Source: Mytilus galloprovincialis
Taxonomy: Eukaryota; Mollusca; Bivalvia; Mytilida; Mytilidae
NCBI RefSeq assembly: GCF_965363235.1
Contig: NC_134839.1
Location: forward strand, 61,099,560 to 61,163,559
Direction of reading: 5' to 3'
Length of the DNA stretch: 64,000 nucleotides
Notes under the pieces: model-generated
The model's input: the letters and a program-made list of their open reading frames with translations, nothing else
Told to the model about the DNA's origin: nothing
The model's database searches: none
Made by a program: the position numbers and the translations under genes
Shown here: positions 13,301-28,300 of the stretch, one piece after another
Layout: the number at the start of each line of letters is the position of its first letter
Numbering within the stretch: the stretch's first letter is position 1

Positions 13301-16300
13301 TTTCGTGGATGACTTTATCCACGAATTTAAGTGTCCAATGAAATAAATCAACTGTTGTCCAAATCAAGACATGGAAAGATCCTCATGGAGGTTTGACTAC
13401 CGATATGATCTAGAGAAGAACTTTTCTTACAGTAGTTTCAGAGGAGAAGATTTTTGTAAAAGTAAACGACGACAGACGACGGACGACGGACACCAAGTGA
13501 TGAGAAAAGCTCACTTGGCCCTTTGGGCCAGGTGAACTAAAAAGGGAGGTTTATGGAAGAGCCTGCACTTATACATATTGGATTTAGAAATGACCTTAAT
13601 TGTCCTTATCATAATAGAAATAATTGATGCAAGTTATACTTTATTGTAATTTAACATGGGTAGGCATTATATTCGTGTTATTTTAGCCCTCACCATCGCT
13701 CGGGCAAAAATAATCAGGAATGCAATGCCTACCCATGTTAAAACTACAATAAAAAGTATAGTTTGCATCAACTATTTCTTAAATTTTCCCTTTTTAAATT
13801 GGTTACCTTTTTCATAAACTTTTGTAGACCAATGTTCAAGTATTTGGTTGACCTTTCAGTCAAGCCAATAACCCCTACAGAAGGAGTTAAAAAGTCACAC
13901 TAGTATTTTTCACTACGGATTCTTTATGACCTATTGGTGACCTTCTGCTGTTGTCTGTTCTATGGTCGGGTTGTTGTCTCTGACACATTCCCCATTTCCA
14001 TTTTTAATTCTATTCTTATTCTAATTCGCTGATACAAAAACTATAACTATTTCAGACTGATTCATAGTTATAAATCCAAATGGCGGCATATTTCAAACAA
14101 TAATGAATAAAAACTTAAATAATTAAAATAAGCATATACTGCCTATTATCCTTCTCTCCTTGATTGTATATGAAATGTCAAAGAGTGTACATACATGTAT
14201 TGTTCCTCTTTGGGTTTCATGAAAAGCAAAGTAATCTGACAGGAGCACTTGCTACAGTACATACCTCAGCACTCTTCAGTTCACTTGTCATATTAGCTAT
14301 AAGCCTGTTAACACCAGCTTCTATATTTTCTCTTGTTGGTTCACCATCATTTAATATTCTACCTCTTATAAATTCTTGTAATGGTGCTCGTAAACGGTTT
14401 AATGCTGCACCATTTCCAGAAAACACTTGCAGTAAATCTGGCAGTGATAAGTGCCTGGACACACAGTTAAAAAGGTCATTTATAAACACACCTGTAGATA
14501 GAAAAATAAAATCTCAAATCTCAAACCAGTCTATATAGTATGTTGTAACAAATAATTTAGGAATAACAATACTGTAGTTGAAGAATTGCCACCATCAATT
14601 GGTGATTTGATGGTTGCAAATGCAGTTTTACTGGTCAACTGTGGATTTGATGGTAACTTTTAGCCAATAAAAATTGTAACATAAAAATTGCATTAGAATT
14701 AATAATTGATACACATATTATTACATTTAATATAAATTTAGGAGATATGAACTAGAGGCTCTAAAGAGCCTGTGTCGCTCACCTTGGTCTATGTGAATAT
14801 TAAACAAAGGACACAGATGGATTCATGACAAAATTGTGTTTTGGTGATGGTGATGTGTTTGTAGATCTTATTTTACTAAACATTCTTGCTGCTTACAATT
14901 ATGTCTATCTATAATGAACTTGGCCCAGTAGTTTCAGTGGAAAATGTTAGTGAAAATTTTACAAATTTTATGAAAATTGTTAAAAATTGACTTTAAAGGG
15001 CAATAACTCCTTAGGGGGGTCAATTGACCATTTTGGTCATGTTGACTTATTTTTAGGCCTCACTTTGCTGTACATTATTGCTGTTTACAGGTTATCTCTA
15101 CTTATAATGATATTCAAGATAATAACAAAACACGGCAAAATTTCCTTAAAATTACCAATTCAGGGGCAGCAACCTAACAACCAGTTATCCGATTCATCTG
15201 AAAATTCCAGGGCAGATAGATCTTGAACTGATAAAAAATTTCACCTCCTGTCAGATTTGCTCTAAATGCTTTGGTTTTTGGGTTATAAGCCAAAAACTGC
15301 ATTTTACCCCTATGTTCTATTTTTAGCCATGGTGGCCATCTTGGTTGGTTGGCCGAGTCACCACACACATTTTTTAAACTAGATACCCAATGATAATTGT
15401 GGCCAAATTTGGTTTAATTTGGCCAAGTAGTTTCAGAGGAGCAGATTTTTCTAAAAGATTACTAAGATTTACCAAAAAATGGTTAAAAATTGACAATAAA
15501 GGGCAATAACTCCAGAAGGGGTCAACTGACGGTCCATTTTGGTCATTCTGACTTATTTGTAAATCTAACTTTGCTGAACATTATTGCTGTTTACAGTTTA
15601 TCTCTATCGCTGTTTACAGTTTATCTCTATTGCTGTTTACAGTTTATCTCTATCGCTGTTTACAGTTTATCTCTATCGCTGTTTACAGTTTATCTCTATC
15701 TATAATAATATTCAAGATAATAACCAAAAACAGCAAAATTTCCTTAAAATTACCAATTAAGGGGCAGCAACCTAACAATGGGTTATCCAATTTATCTGAA
15801 AATTTCAGGGCAGATAGATTTTGACCTGATAAACAATTTCACCCATGTCAGATTTGCTCTAAATGCTTTGGTTTTTGAGTTATAAGCCAAAAACTGCATT
15901 TTACCCCTATGTTTTAGTTTTAGTCATGGCGGCCATCTTGATTGGTTGGTCGGGTCACCAGACATTTTTTTTTAAACTAGAAACCCCAATGATGATTGTG
16001 GCCAAGTTTGGTTAAATTTGGGCCAGTAGTTTCAGAGGAGAAGATTTTTGTAAAAGTTAACGAGGACGGACGACAAGTGATGAGAAAAGCCCACTTGGCC
16101 CTTTGGGCCAGGTGAGCTAAAAATGACATGACCTTGAATGTCTTATTTTCTGAAAGTCAAATACAGTAGTGGTACAAAACTTTCATTTATCTTGTCTTTA
16201 TTGGAGATGTGAAGATAAGTTCTTCCTCAAAAAGTCATATTTTGAGTGAACAGATCTTCATATCTGAGTGGAAAGGGAAATAGATTTACATTAGATTCCA

Positions 16301-19300
16301 ATATTAATTGACTGGGATTGTTAGTTTTCTTTTTTTTTTAGATGTTGTTTGAATAGATGTAAATATCATTTTAAAGGCTTTCTCATCACATGGTATGGGG
16401 TTAATTCCTGATGATTGCATTATGGGTATTAGTGCATTGGTTTCATCCCTAGCTGGATCTATTAACCTAAGTTTTTTAAACTGGCTTTAAAAGGGAATTG
16501 ATGCAAAAGTGATTGATTGGAAGTCAGCATGATAAATCAGACAGGAACATGTACAAAAATATTACCTTCCTCTCCTGTATTGTAGCCTTCCCCTAGGGAT
16601 GACAAGAACTGTGAAATAGTCTGACTTGGTGGCTGTCCCATAGCTGTTTGTGATACCATACTACCAATACCAGAAATAAGACGTGTAAATGCCTCATCAG
16701 TCATTGCAGGTTGTTCTGAGGAGGCAGTTGTACCGTTATTACTTGTGTTTGTTGTACTCGATGCTGATGCAGCTGGTCTCTGTTGCTAAAATTGAAATAG
16801 ATGAGTTGCTGATTAATATTTATGGTCACTGTGGTGGTTATAAAGCACTGCTTGCAATAATCTATCTTACAAAAAATATTTAAAGAAACAGGGAGAAAGG
16901 AAACCAATCTAAATACATTAAATACAAAAATATATGTATCATGTAATGCTTGCTTTACATGTTTTTTTCCTAAAATATAAGAAGGTTTCGTCAAATTCTG
17001 AAACAAGGATAATCTATATACAGTTATGACTACAATATTTGTCTTATCCCCCAAAAATAGCTTGACACACCAACTATTCATCTTAGTAAGGGTCATCCAT
17101 AATAACCTTATTGTTACCATTTCTGTGAAAATGTGGCATTTTTAAGAACAAAGAAACTTTTTTTTAAAGGCATAAAACTAAATTTTAAATTTAAGCTGTA
17201 GTGTTTGCTGACCAAATAATTGGTTAAATGGAATACAAAACATTATACATAAAGAGAAAAATAATTTATTATACTTCTTACAACTTTTGTTAATACTGTA
17301 AATTCTAAAATTAATGTGTGCATTTATAATTGTTAATTCTTGAGCTCTGGCAAAATTTTTTAAACCTAATCAACGAATGGAAAATCTCTACAAAAATTAT
17401 TAATGTTTTTTTTTAATTATTGCAAACCTGATTCAGATGCAGTCTTGCAAAAATGAAGACATCCCAATAACTTCTGAATATCCAGTACAAAAAATACTTT
17501 ATTATAGTTAACAATGTGAATTTTATAGAATAAACCAAATCAACAAATTCACAAGACCAAAAGTTTTGCTGTGTCTACTCAAAATCTATTGAATATGGCA
17601 AGAGTCTAAGTAAAAAAATCATGCTCCAAAGATATATGACCATGAGGCATGATCTTATTTATTATGTTGATAAATACTTACTGCAGAAGCAGTCTGAAGG
17701 AAATCTCTCAACATAGTGGCAAAATTCTGATCTCCTGGAGGTCCAGCAGATGGTCCCGTCTGAGGTGGCTGATTTCCTGGTGGCCTTCTCTGTCCAGGTG
17801 GTGGCATCCCAAACATTGTAGAGAAGGCAGGCTGTCCATCCTGCATTCCTTGTATCTGTATACCAATAACACCAGGCATCTGTGATGAAGCTTGGTGTAA
17901 CATCTAAAATGGGCAGAAAAATTCAAAAACTGTAAATTCAGAAATTATTGTGATGTTTTTATTATTGCGAAAAATGCAACATGGTTGTAGGTGCAACAAT
18001 TTAAACTAGCATTTTGAAATTTTTGATATGAATTAAACAGGACTTTTCTTAATATGACAAAAATTAAAATCACATTTTAGTCTTAAATGACAAAATTGCA
18101 ATAATAAATGCACACAATAATTTCTGAGTTTATAGTATTTCAAATGATGTTTTCAAAGTACCTTTTAATTTCTTACATTCTCCCCCTGTTACACCAATTA
18201 TCTATTATGATTTCAGGAAATTCTGCATTTTAAGTCATTATTTTTACTGAACATTTTTATCACAATTTTAAACTAATAAAATCTTCTGCATTCATAGTAT
18301 TTAAAATACATATTTTCAAGTAGAATTAAAATAAATTCAAATATATCTGTTTAATATTGATTATAAAACCGTAATTCAGTATTTGAGAATTTATATAAAG
18401 TAGTGGATTCCTAAAGGAATATCAACAAGCCCGTTTTTAAGTATATTAATAAAAATGCATGTTTCCTCAATCCAACATAAATGGTTCCTATGACCTAAAT
18501 GAATTTAAAGTAACTGTTTGAAGAGCCCTAGATACAAAGTTTAAATTGAAACTTAAAATTTATAAGAAATTCTGCATGAAAACTAGAATAATTTTTGTTA
18601 TAAGTAAAATTAAGACTTGTAATCTCACAAGAGAATATATATTACCTGTACAAAAGGATCAGCTGACCCACTATTGTTCGTAGCAGGTATAGGCCCTGAA
18701 CTAGGGGTAGATGTTGGCTGTTGTTGATTTGAAGCAGTGGTACCATTTGATGCTGTTGACTGCTGTTGATTAGCAGCTGTTGTGTTTGTTGGTGGTTGAT
18801 TAGAACCATTGGGTGGTGGGTGATGAAGGTGAGGATTAGTTTCTTGCTGAAGTTGTTGCATAAAACCACTCAACATGTTATTAATGTATTCTTCCTGAAA
18901 ATATTAGCAATTTTTGAATTATTACATTTTATTGCAAACAATTTTTTTTCAAATTTGGTTTAACGTTTCAAAACTATTTAGAACCTGCATTCAAAACATA
19001 ACTAGTCTGTAACAGAATTTTATTGATAAATGCCAGTTTCAAATTGTATCTAACTAGCACTGGTCAAAATTTTAACAATAAATGTTAGTCACCATGAAAT
19101 ATATTTCCCCATTTTGATTGGCACAATCTAAAGTCCATGGAGCCTTTAACATTCTCCTGGCATTTTTGCATAAAATTGATACAATGGAAATACAAATATA
19201 TATGTTAAATGAAAACTGTGTGAGCCGAAATTTTGTCTAGCTAATAAATTTCAATGAATCAAGTTTTGGTCTTCCTATCATTTTTTCCAAGATAACGGCT

Positions 19301-22300
19301 AAATGCATTTGGTACAGCTAAATAGTAAAAAAATTTATAAAAAAAGGTAACAACACCATAAATAAGTTTATTGATGATTTGATTCTTTTGACTTATTTGT
19401 AGATCTTGTGTTGTTTTTCATTTTCTTCAAAATGTCAGACCAATCTTTCTGCATCTCTTATCCTTTTTAAGATATAGGGGAAAAAATACACTTGGCGATT
19501 ATTTCTGCAATTTACAATTTCCTTTTATTTGTTATTAATGGTAATAGCCAAAATAAAAAAAAATATATCATTTAAGGGCAATAACTTCTATATGGTCAAC
19601 ATGTATAATATGTACATAATGAACTTATCAACATTTCTGCCCCCCACCCCCTTTGTCATATTTTCTTTATCTTTAACAGATTTCAAGAAACTAGACAAAA
19701 TTTGCATTTTTACCTAATATACTACTTTATGTGTGGGTCACCATGTTAGTTTACCAGCAAAATCATTTAACACATTTTTTTAAAACTAGTTTCCCAAATA
19801 TAATTGTTGCCAAATTTCTCAAGGAACTGAAGAGAAATTCTGAAAGCAGTAGCTAGCAACAGTTTAAAGACAGATGTATAAAAAGAGGGACAAAATAACC
19901 TCAAACAAGATACATAAATTATTTACAAACATGCAGATACCTTTGAAGTCTATGTACAGTGATTTTGCTAGCGCTCGTCACTCTGGTATTTTACGAAACA
20001 ATTTTCGCATTGACAAAATGTATTTCAAATCAATTATGTCACTTAAATTTTGAAAGTGTAAAAAGGTTTTCATATCAAAATACTACCTGTCTTTATGTTT
20101 TTGACAAGTCTATAACCCCAAGGTAATTAACATTTGCAACAGGTGTTACAAGTTGTAATTACACTAATCCGCTTATCGCCATCTGAAGGGTCACTAATCC
20201 ATTAATTAAACCTCATAATCGACCATCTTAATTTTTCCCCCAGGAAGATCAGTCAGTGGGCATTTCACCAACCAGGAGTACAGTTTCGAAATTGTTTTTC
20301 CCAGGACAGTTGGCATTAATTTTCAATATTTCTCAAACGATCACAATTGAAGTTAGTTTGTTGTAGACTCTTCAATAGAACGCATTTTCGTAATACTTGA
20401 TATAAATTTTCATCAAAAACTTCTGACAAATTCCATTTAAAATATAGAACTTTAATAAAAACGGTCGAAAAATGTTTTCACAAATCAAACAGGTGCTTCC
20501 TGTACTGTGTGCTACCCATGCGTGAAAAATGATTTCTAAATACCAATTTAGACGTTTTATAAGGATAATGATTATGCAGTGAGATAACCATTGCAAGTTA
20601 ATTTCTGCTGTGATTCCTTGTTTAAAAAAAATGGAATCTATCTTTTGTTGATCAGGAATGTCCTCTGAAACAAACTGTAGAGAAATTGTGAAATGAATTT
20701 CCAGATCCCTTGTCAGAATCTTTCATAATAAGAGCCAATAAAGACAAATCATACAATTACTGCCAATCCTGCCTAAGTCCTTTAAAATCTGACAAAGTCA
20801 AAGATGAAGCTAGTAATATACATCCTTGGTCCCTTTCTGTTACACAAAAAAGGTTGATTTTAATAGCGCACAAAAGTGACTAAAGCCCTCAAAATTCTAG
20901 CTTAAACCCTGCTATGTATGATACTGGGAAAAGGACTGTTAAAGATCTATAATTGTCACAAATGACATTGACATATAAATATTTCAATCATCTCACCTGA
21001 TTATTTTCTCCATTTGATGGTCTGTTTCTTCTGGCTTCATCTCTTTGTAGCCTGAAGAAGTACCGAGATGAACAGGGAAGATGGCGATCCACAGAAGGAG
21101 GAAACCCAGGCAAACCAGGCATGCCAGGCAATCCAGGCATTCCACCAATACTCATGCCTGGTGGTAATCCAGCTCCAGGAACACCAGGCATAACAAAGGC
21201 TGTAGTTCTAGGTCTTCCAGGTGTTTGTGTCTGTGTTTCAGAAGTGTTTGATGTTCCAGTCTGGGTCCCAGAAGAGTTTGATTCAGCATTACTTGTCTGT
21301 GTACCTGATGCACTTGTTGATGGGGTTGCTGTAGTACTGAAACCTGATGGAACATTCATTCTACCAACACCAGAACCATTAGGAAATCTAGCAAATCGAG
21401 CTCTTGGTTGACCAGATTGACCAATTTCTATCTGTACTGCGTTAGATGGCCCACCAAATCTTGGGCCTGAATAATGATAGTTTTACATTGTTTAAAATAG
21501 TAAAATTTTTAGGCATGTTCCATTTAAGTACACATGCAAAAATCATACACAACCTATTCTTTTGGCTCTTTTTAATATTATAAATAATATTTGATATCAT
21601 TAATTCATGCAATTGGAAATTACAGAAACCTATTTTAAACTATTTCACTTCTTTTTCTTTATCAAGACTTTATAACATACACTGTTCAAGATGGTAAACA
21701 AAGTACATCAACAAAAATCTTGCAAGACGATTTGATTCTACATTTGGAATATAGACTTAAAAATACTAAGAGCCAAGCCATTCATTATTTATGCTGATAA
21801 TCAATTTAAAACAAATGTAATTGACCAATACTCATTATTCATTAAATAATATATAAACAACTATTCAAAAATAATATCTACAAAACAAATTGAGCTAACA
21901 GGCCTTATTTAAGACATTGATATCAATTAAATCAATTATAGTTATAAACCAGATGCTCCGCAGGGCACAGCTTTATACGATCGCAGAGGTTGAACCCTGA
22001 ACGGTTGGGGCAAGTATGGACACAACATTCAAGCTGGATTCAGCTCTAAATTTGGATTGTGATTAAATAGTTGACACAGCATAGGTTTCTGACACAGAAT
22101 GAATGTGGTCTAATGAACTTAAAATATTTTTTTTTGCCTTTGAGCAATTCACTATAGTGTTTAATATTAATCCTCTCAAAAAAATGTTTGAAGAAATTTT
22201 CTTTCTATTTATGAAATCTGAAATGAGAAAAATTTATTTTTTTTCACATCCCCCTTTCCCTTTTTTCTAAAACTGATCTCAATTCAAATTTCTAATGGAG

Positions 22301-25300
22301 TTTGCAACAATAACTACTCATTTAAATACATCATAAAATATTAAAATGTAAAATAAAGTGCTTGTTATCACTGAATGGTAAAGATTGTTTTAATTTATCA
22401 GTTGGTAGTAAAAGTGAATATACATTGTATATTGTATAAAACAATGATTTAAGTTGATTCAATTACTATTCTGGACAAAGAAAGATAACTCCATTTGAAA
22501 ATTTCTTGCTATTGCACAATACTGTGCAATTGAAGATTTCTTGCTATTGGGCAATACTGTGCAATTGAAGATTTCCTGCTATTGCTGAATACTGTGCAAT
22601 TAAAAATTTCTTGCTATTGCACAATACTTAATATAATAATTTTGGATCCTGATTTGAACCAACTTGAAAACTAGACCCATACTCAAAAATCTGAGTACAT
22701 GTTTAGATTCAGCATATCAAAAAAGCTCAAGAATTCAATTTTTGTTAAAATCAATATTAGTTGAATTTTGGACCCTTTGGACCTTGATGTGGACCAATTT
22801 GAAAAACGGGTCCAAAAATTAAGAATCTACATACACAGTTAGATTTGGCATATCAAAGAACCCCAATTATTCAATTTTTGATGAAATCAAACAAACTTTA
22901 ATTTTGGACCAACTTGAAAACTTGGCCAATGATCAAAAATCTAAGTACATTTTTAGATTCAGCATATCAAAGAACCCAAAGGATTCATTTTTTGTTAAAA
23001 TCAAACTAATTTAAATTTTGGACCCTTTGGACCTTAATGTAGACCAATTTGAAAACGTGACCAAAAATTAAGAATCTACATACACAGTTAGATTCGGCAT
23101 ATCAAAGAACCCCAATTATTCAATTTTTGATGAAATCAAACAAAGTTCAATTTTGGACCCTTTGGGCCCCTTATTCCAAACTGTTGGGACCAAAACTCCC
23201 AAAATCAAACCCAACCTTCCTTTTATGATCATAAACCTTGTGTTTAAATTTCATAGATTTCTATTTACTTATACTAAAGTTATTGTGCGAAAACCAAGAA
23301 TAATGTTTATTTGGGCCCCTTTTTGGCCCCTAATTCCTAAACTGTTGGGACCTCAACTCCCAAAATCAATCCCAACCTTCCTTCTGTGATCATAAACCTT
23401 GTGTTTAAATTTCATTGATTTCTATTTACTTATACTAAAGTTATTGTGCGAAAACCAAGTATAATGCTTATTTGGCCCCTAATTCCTAAACTGTTAGAAC
23501 CAAAACTCCCAAAATCAACAATCAACCTTCCTTTTGTGGTCATAAACCTTGTGTCAAAATTTCATAGATTTCTATTTACTTAAACTAAAGTTATAGTGCG
23601 AAAACCAAGAAAATGCTTATTTGGGCCCTTTTTGGCCCTAATTCCTAAAATGTTGGGACCAAAACTCCCAAAATCAATCCCAACCTTCCTTTTGTGGTCA
23701 TAAACCTTGTGTTAAAATTTCATAGATTTCTATTCACTTTTACTAAAGTTAGAGTGCGAAAACTAAAAGTATTCGGACGACGACAACAACGACAACGACG
23801 ACGCAGACGACGCCAACGTGATACCAATATACGACCAAAAAATTTTCAATTTTTGCGGTCGTATAATAAAATGTTATTCCTGATGATGTTTGATTTTTTT
23901 TTTAACTGCATGATTTGAGAAGATTGAATGTATTTTTTACAATATTACCTCCCCTTGCAATTCCACCAAGAACTGAGTTCACAATACTGTTAATCAGATC
24001 ATTAGTAATAGGTCCAGCACCTTCTGGTAGTATCTGGTGTGTTGTAGTTGTGCCTATATTATAAATTTTAAAATACAACAGTAGTTCTAAATATATTTTA
24101 AGTCTTCAAATTATGATAAATCTATCACTGTAAATAAATCAGGGGAATCTTATTGCGTATTTGCCAACTTTCAGGATATAGACGTAAACTGCATATTTTG
24201 ATCCCTTGTCCCAGTTATTTGATCATGAAAGTAACCCAAAAACACAATTTTGTGAAAATCTCCATAGAAAGTTGGTTGCCAATTTTGAACTTTTCCAGAG
24301 GAGACAATTGTGATCAGCAATAACTAGCCAACCAAAATCCTTGCATCTCATTTTTATATTGATAAATGAGGCATTAAAAACAAACTATGATTCATTCTTG
24401 CTTGAAACTGGAGTTATATCCTCTATCTGTATATCTATATTGTAAAAATCATGATCGCAATGAATGAATTATCATTAATCAATATCAACTTTGACCATAG
24501 AAACTGAATGATGAATCAAAGCATGCAAGGAATGTCAACTTCATCAGAAGTTCTTCATATATTTGACAATTTTCACCTCTGTGTATTTTTCAGTACAATG
24601 CTTAGGCTTGTAGGCCATAGTTAAAGTCAATTGTACAATTTATGTCATGTACACTGATTGACCTCCAGAAATATCATTCATACTAGAGGCTCTCAAGAGC
24701 CTGTGTCGCTCACCTGTTAATGTGTTTACTGATGTCGGCCATCTTTGTTGGTAGGCGGGGTCATTAGACACTCTTTTTAAAAATAGATACCCTAGTATTA
24801 TGATTGTGGCCAAGTTTGGTTAAATTTGGCCAAGTAGTTTTAGAAAAGATTTTTATACAAGTTACAAAAATGAGGAAAAGTTGTTTAATATTGACTCTAA
24901 AGGGCAATAACTCCTTAGGGGGTCCTCTAACAATTTTGATCATGTAACTTATTTGTAGATCTTACTTTGCTGAACATTATTGCTGTTTACAGTTTATCTC
25001 TATCTATAATAGTATTCAAGATAATAACCAAAAACTGCAAAATTTTCTTAAAATAACCAATTTAAGGGCAGCAACCCAACAACAGGTTGTCCGATTCAAC
25101 TGAAAATTTGTGAGGGGATATATCTTATTCTGATGGACATTAAAATCTTAAAAGATTTGCCCTAAATGTCTTGGTTTCAAAGATATAAAGCAAAAACTGC
25201 ATTTTACCACTATGTTCTAATTTTAGCCATGTCGGCCATTTTGTTTGGTAGGCTGGGTCATCGGACACATTTTTTAAACTATAAACCACAATGATAATTG

Positions 25301-28300
25301 TCGCCAAGTTTGATTAAATTTGGCAAAGTAGTCTTAGAGAAGAAGATTTTTAGAAAAGTTACTAAAAATGATGAAAAGTTGTTAAAAATTGACTATAAAG
25401 GGCAATAACTCCTTAAGGGGTCGACTGGCAATTTTGGTCATGTTGACTTATTTGTAGGTCTTACTCTGCTGAACATTATTGCTGTTTACAGTTTATCTCT
25501 ATCTATAATAGTATTCAAGATAATAACCAAAAACTGCAAAATTTCCTAACCATTTCAGGGGCAGCAACCCAACAACAGGTTATCCGATTCGTCTGAAAAT
25601 TTCAGGGCAGATAAATCTTCACCTGATAAACAATTTTACCCCCATGTCAGATTTGCTCTAAATGCATTGGTTTTTGAGTTATAAGCCAAAAACTGCATTT
25701 TACCCCTATGTTCTATTTTTAGCCATGGCGGCCATCTTGGTTGGTTTGACGGGTCACGCCACACATTTTTTAAACTAGATATCCCAAGAATGATTGTGGC
25801 CAAGTTTGGTAGAATTTGGCCCAGTAGTTTCAGAGGAGAAGATTTTTGTAAAAGTTTACAGACGACGGACGACGGATGCAGGACGACGGACGCCAAGTGA
25901 TGAGAAAAGCTCACTTGACCTTTCAGGTCAGGTGAGCTAAAAAAAGCATATGATGTTGGAGTATCAACAGAACACCCCAAACAAATAAAATCATTTCCTA
26001 TCTGCTTATATACAATTTATAAGCATTTTACAACTTGTGTGTACTCAAAGTGTTTGCAGATCATTATAAAATATTTCATTTACCTGTATTTCCTGATGAA
26101 GTTGTTGGATTTTCTGATTCTGTTACTATTTGAGCTGTAACACTGCCGACAGAAACAATTTCCGGTCCCATTTCAATAAACATTGGTGTAGTGCCATTTT
26201 CTGTTGTACTTGCGGGTTGTGAACCTGTTGTTCCAGCATTAGGCTGTGCTGATTCTTGTGCACGTGCCTGGAGGTAGAAATCATAATTGAATATTAAACA
26301 AACAAATCTGACATGTATTTAATAAAATAGTATTTGTATACATTTGGATGTATTTTTATTTGTTGTACCTTTGCCATTTCCTTTTTTTAGTAATATAGCT
26401 TGACAACTGTCATTTTTGGTTTGATAGAAATATATCATCTTCTATATATTTGCATAATTTATTTCAGTCAGATATACTGGTGAGTAGTGATCAAACCAGG
26501 ATCCCAGCTTAAAAGGTACCATGATTTTTACCTTTAGCTAAGAACTGATATATTGACAGATCAAACATACCTTGACAGGTTTGTATGGCAATCTTTATTG
26601 TAGATATAAGTTTGAAGTTTTAAGTCGGAAATATTTTTTAAAAACCTCACCCTAAAAAAATGCTTTTTATGAGTAGATAAGAGAAGTTTCGAATAATAAT
26701 TTTATGAATATATATAATCCCTGATTTACCTGGGAATTTTAACCCTTTCCTCCATGGATTTTTTAGTCTCACATACTTGATTCACATAGGATTTTTTTAC
26801 TAAAAAACAAGAATGTGTCCATAGTACACGGATGCCCCACTCGCACTATCATTTTACATGTTCACTGGACCGTGAAATTGGGGTCAATACTTTAATTTGG
26901 CATTAAAATTAGAAAGATCATATCATAGTTAACATGTGTACTAAGTTTCAAGTTGATTGGACTTCAACTTCATCAAAAACTACCTTGACCAAAAACTTTA
27001 ACCTGAGCTTCACACTATCTTCTTCTTTGTTCAGTGGACCATGAAATTGGGGTCAATACTTTAATTTGACATTAAAATTAGAAAGATCATATCATAGGGA
27101 ACATGTGTACTAAGTTTCAAATTGATTGGACTTAAACTTCATCAAAAACTACCTCGACCAAAAACTTTAACCTGAAGCGGGACGAACGAACGGACGAACG
27201 AACAGACGAACGGAGGCACAGACCAGAAAACATAATGCCCCTCTACTATCGTAGGTGGGGCATAAAAATCATCAGGTTAAAGTTATGATGCATTGTGAAA
27301 ACGAATATTTCATCAATGAAATTCAAGTCAGATTATCTCATGAATATCCTTTCAGTGTTTTCCTTTTTTCACTATGGTAAGGTGGGTGTTTTAAAAAAAT
27401 AACTTGCAACCGGGTGGGTTTTTTTTAAATGTCCAACCTTTTTTAATTTACTGTGGGTGCACGTGGGGGTCACAGAAATAAAGATTTATTTAGTATAATA
27501 TTCACATTTAATGGAGTTGAACAAACATAAATAGAAGTAGTCATATTAATTGTCAAATATTCTTTGATTTTATTTTTTCAAAAATTTATCTCTTTTATCT
27601 CTTCTTTCATTTACAGTTTTATGCATCAGCATGGATTTAAGGCCTTTCGATCCAGGTTTCTGTCCTGTTTCTTGCTTTTGTGCCGTATTTTTGGCACACT
27701 GAACAGTAGTATCCTTCCTTTGTGACTATAAGTCATTTGAAGTCTTGCTCATATTTGTCTTCACTTGCGTGTCTTTTCCGTTGTTTGGTTGATTTTTGTT
27801 CAATTTCCACAACTTCAACATTACTATCAATTTTATTTAACTTATTTGGTCTAGTACTTTCTTTATCATCATCGTCATCTGCCTTTCTTTTCCCCCGATT
27901 GATTAATGAAAACATTGAAATTTGACGATTGGACGCCATCTTTGTCAATGAAAACAAGGCGGGATCAGTATTCAAATTTTAACGGTACGGAACCGAAAAA
28001 AATCCGGATTTTGAAAACAAAGTCGACCACCTCCAAAAATCGAAAGGTGGTCGGCTTTCAAAAGAAGTTGGTCGGCACACCCGGCTTAAATGCCGAATGG
28101 AAAACACTGCCTTTTCATATTGGATACAAACTTTTTTAAGTCTGATGCAGACATTTTGTAGTCAAAGTGTTTCAACTGAGGTACTACACAGGCGTCAAAA
28201 GGCGTCATTATGGAGTAAAGGGGGTGGCGTCAAAAAGCGTCATTATGGAGGAAAGGGTTAAAGAAAAAAGCATTGGAACATGAATATATTTGCTTGGTGA

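Larger units (their letters stand above)
26743..28257. mobile_element. TTAA-flanked element (piggyBac/Kolobok type) holding two insertions
   Basis: It begins CCCTTTCCTCCAT and ends with the exact complement ATGGAGGAAAGGG, flanked by TTAA at 26739-26742 and 28258-28261. A related copy at 40845-41045 lacks the two inserts at 26807-27267 and 27353-28109, leaving a core of roughly 290 bp. It lies in BAG6 intron 10, ending about 150 bp from exon 10. Confidence 0.82.

Noticed and set aside
14164..14538. 124-codon plus-strand frame
   Set aside because: Antisense shadow of BAG6 exon 17; it also runs into the introns.
21121..21411. plus-strand frame with collagen-like Gly-X-Pro wording
   Set aside because: It is the complement of the proline/glycine-rich BAG6 exon 13, which has homology, phase and splice sites on the minus strand.
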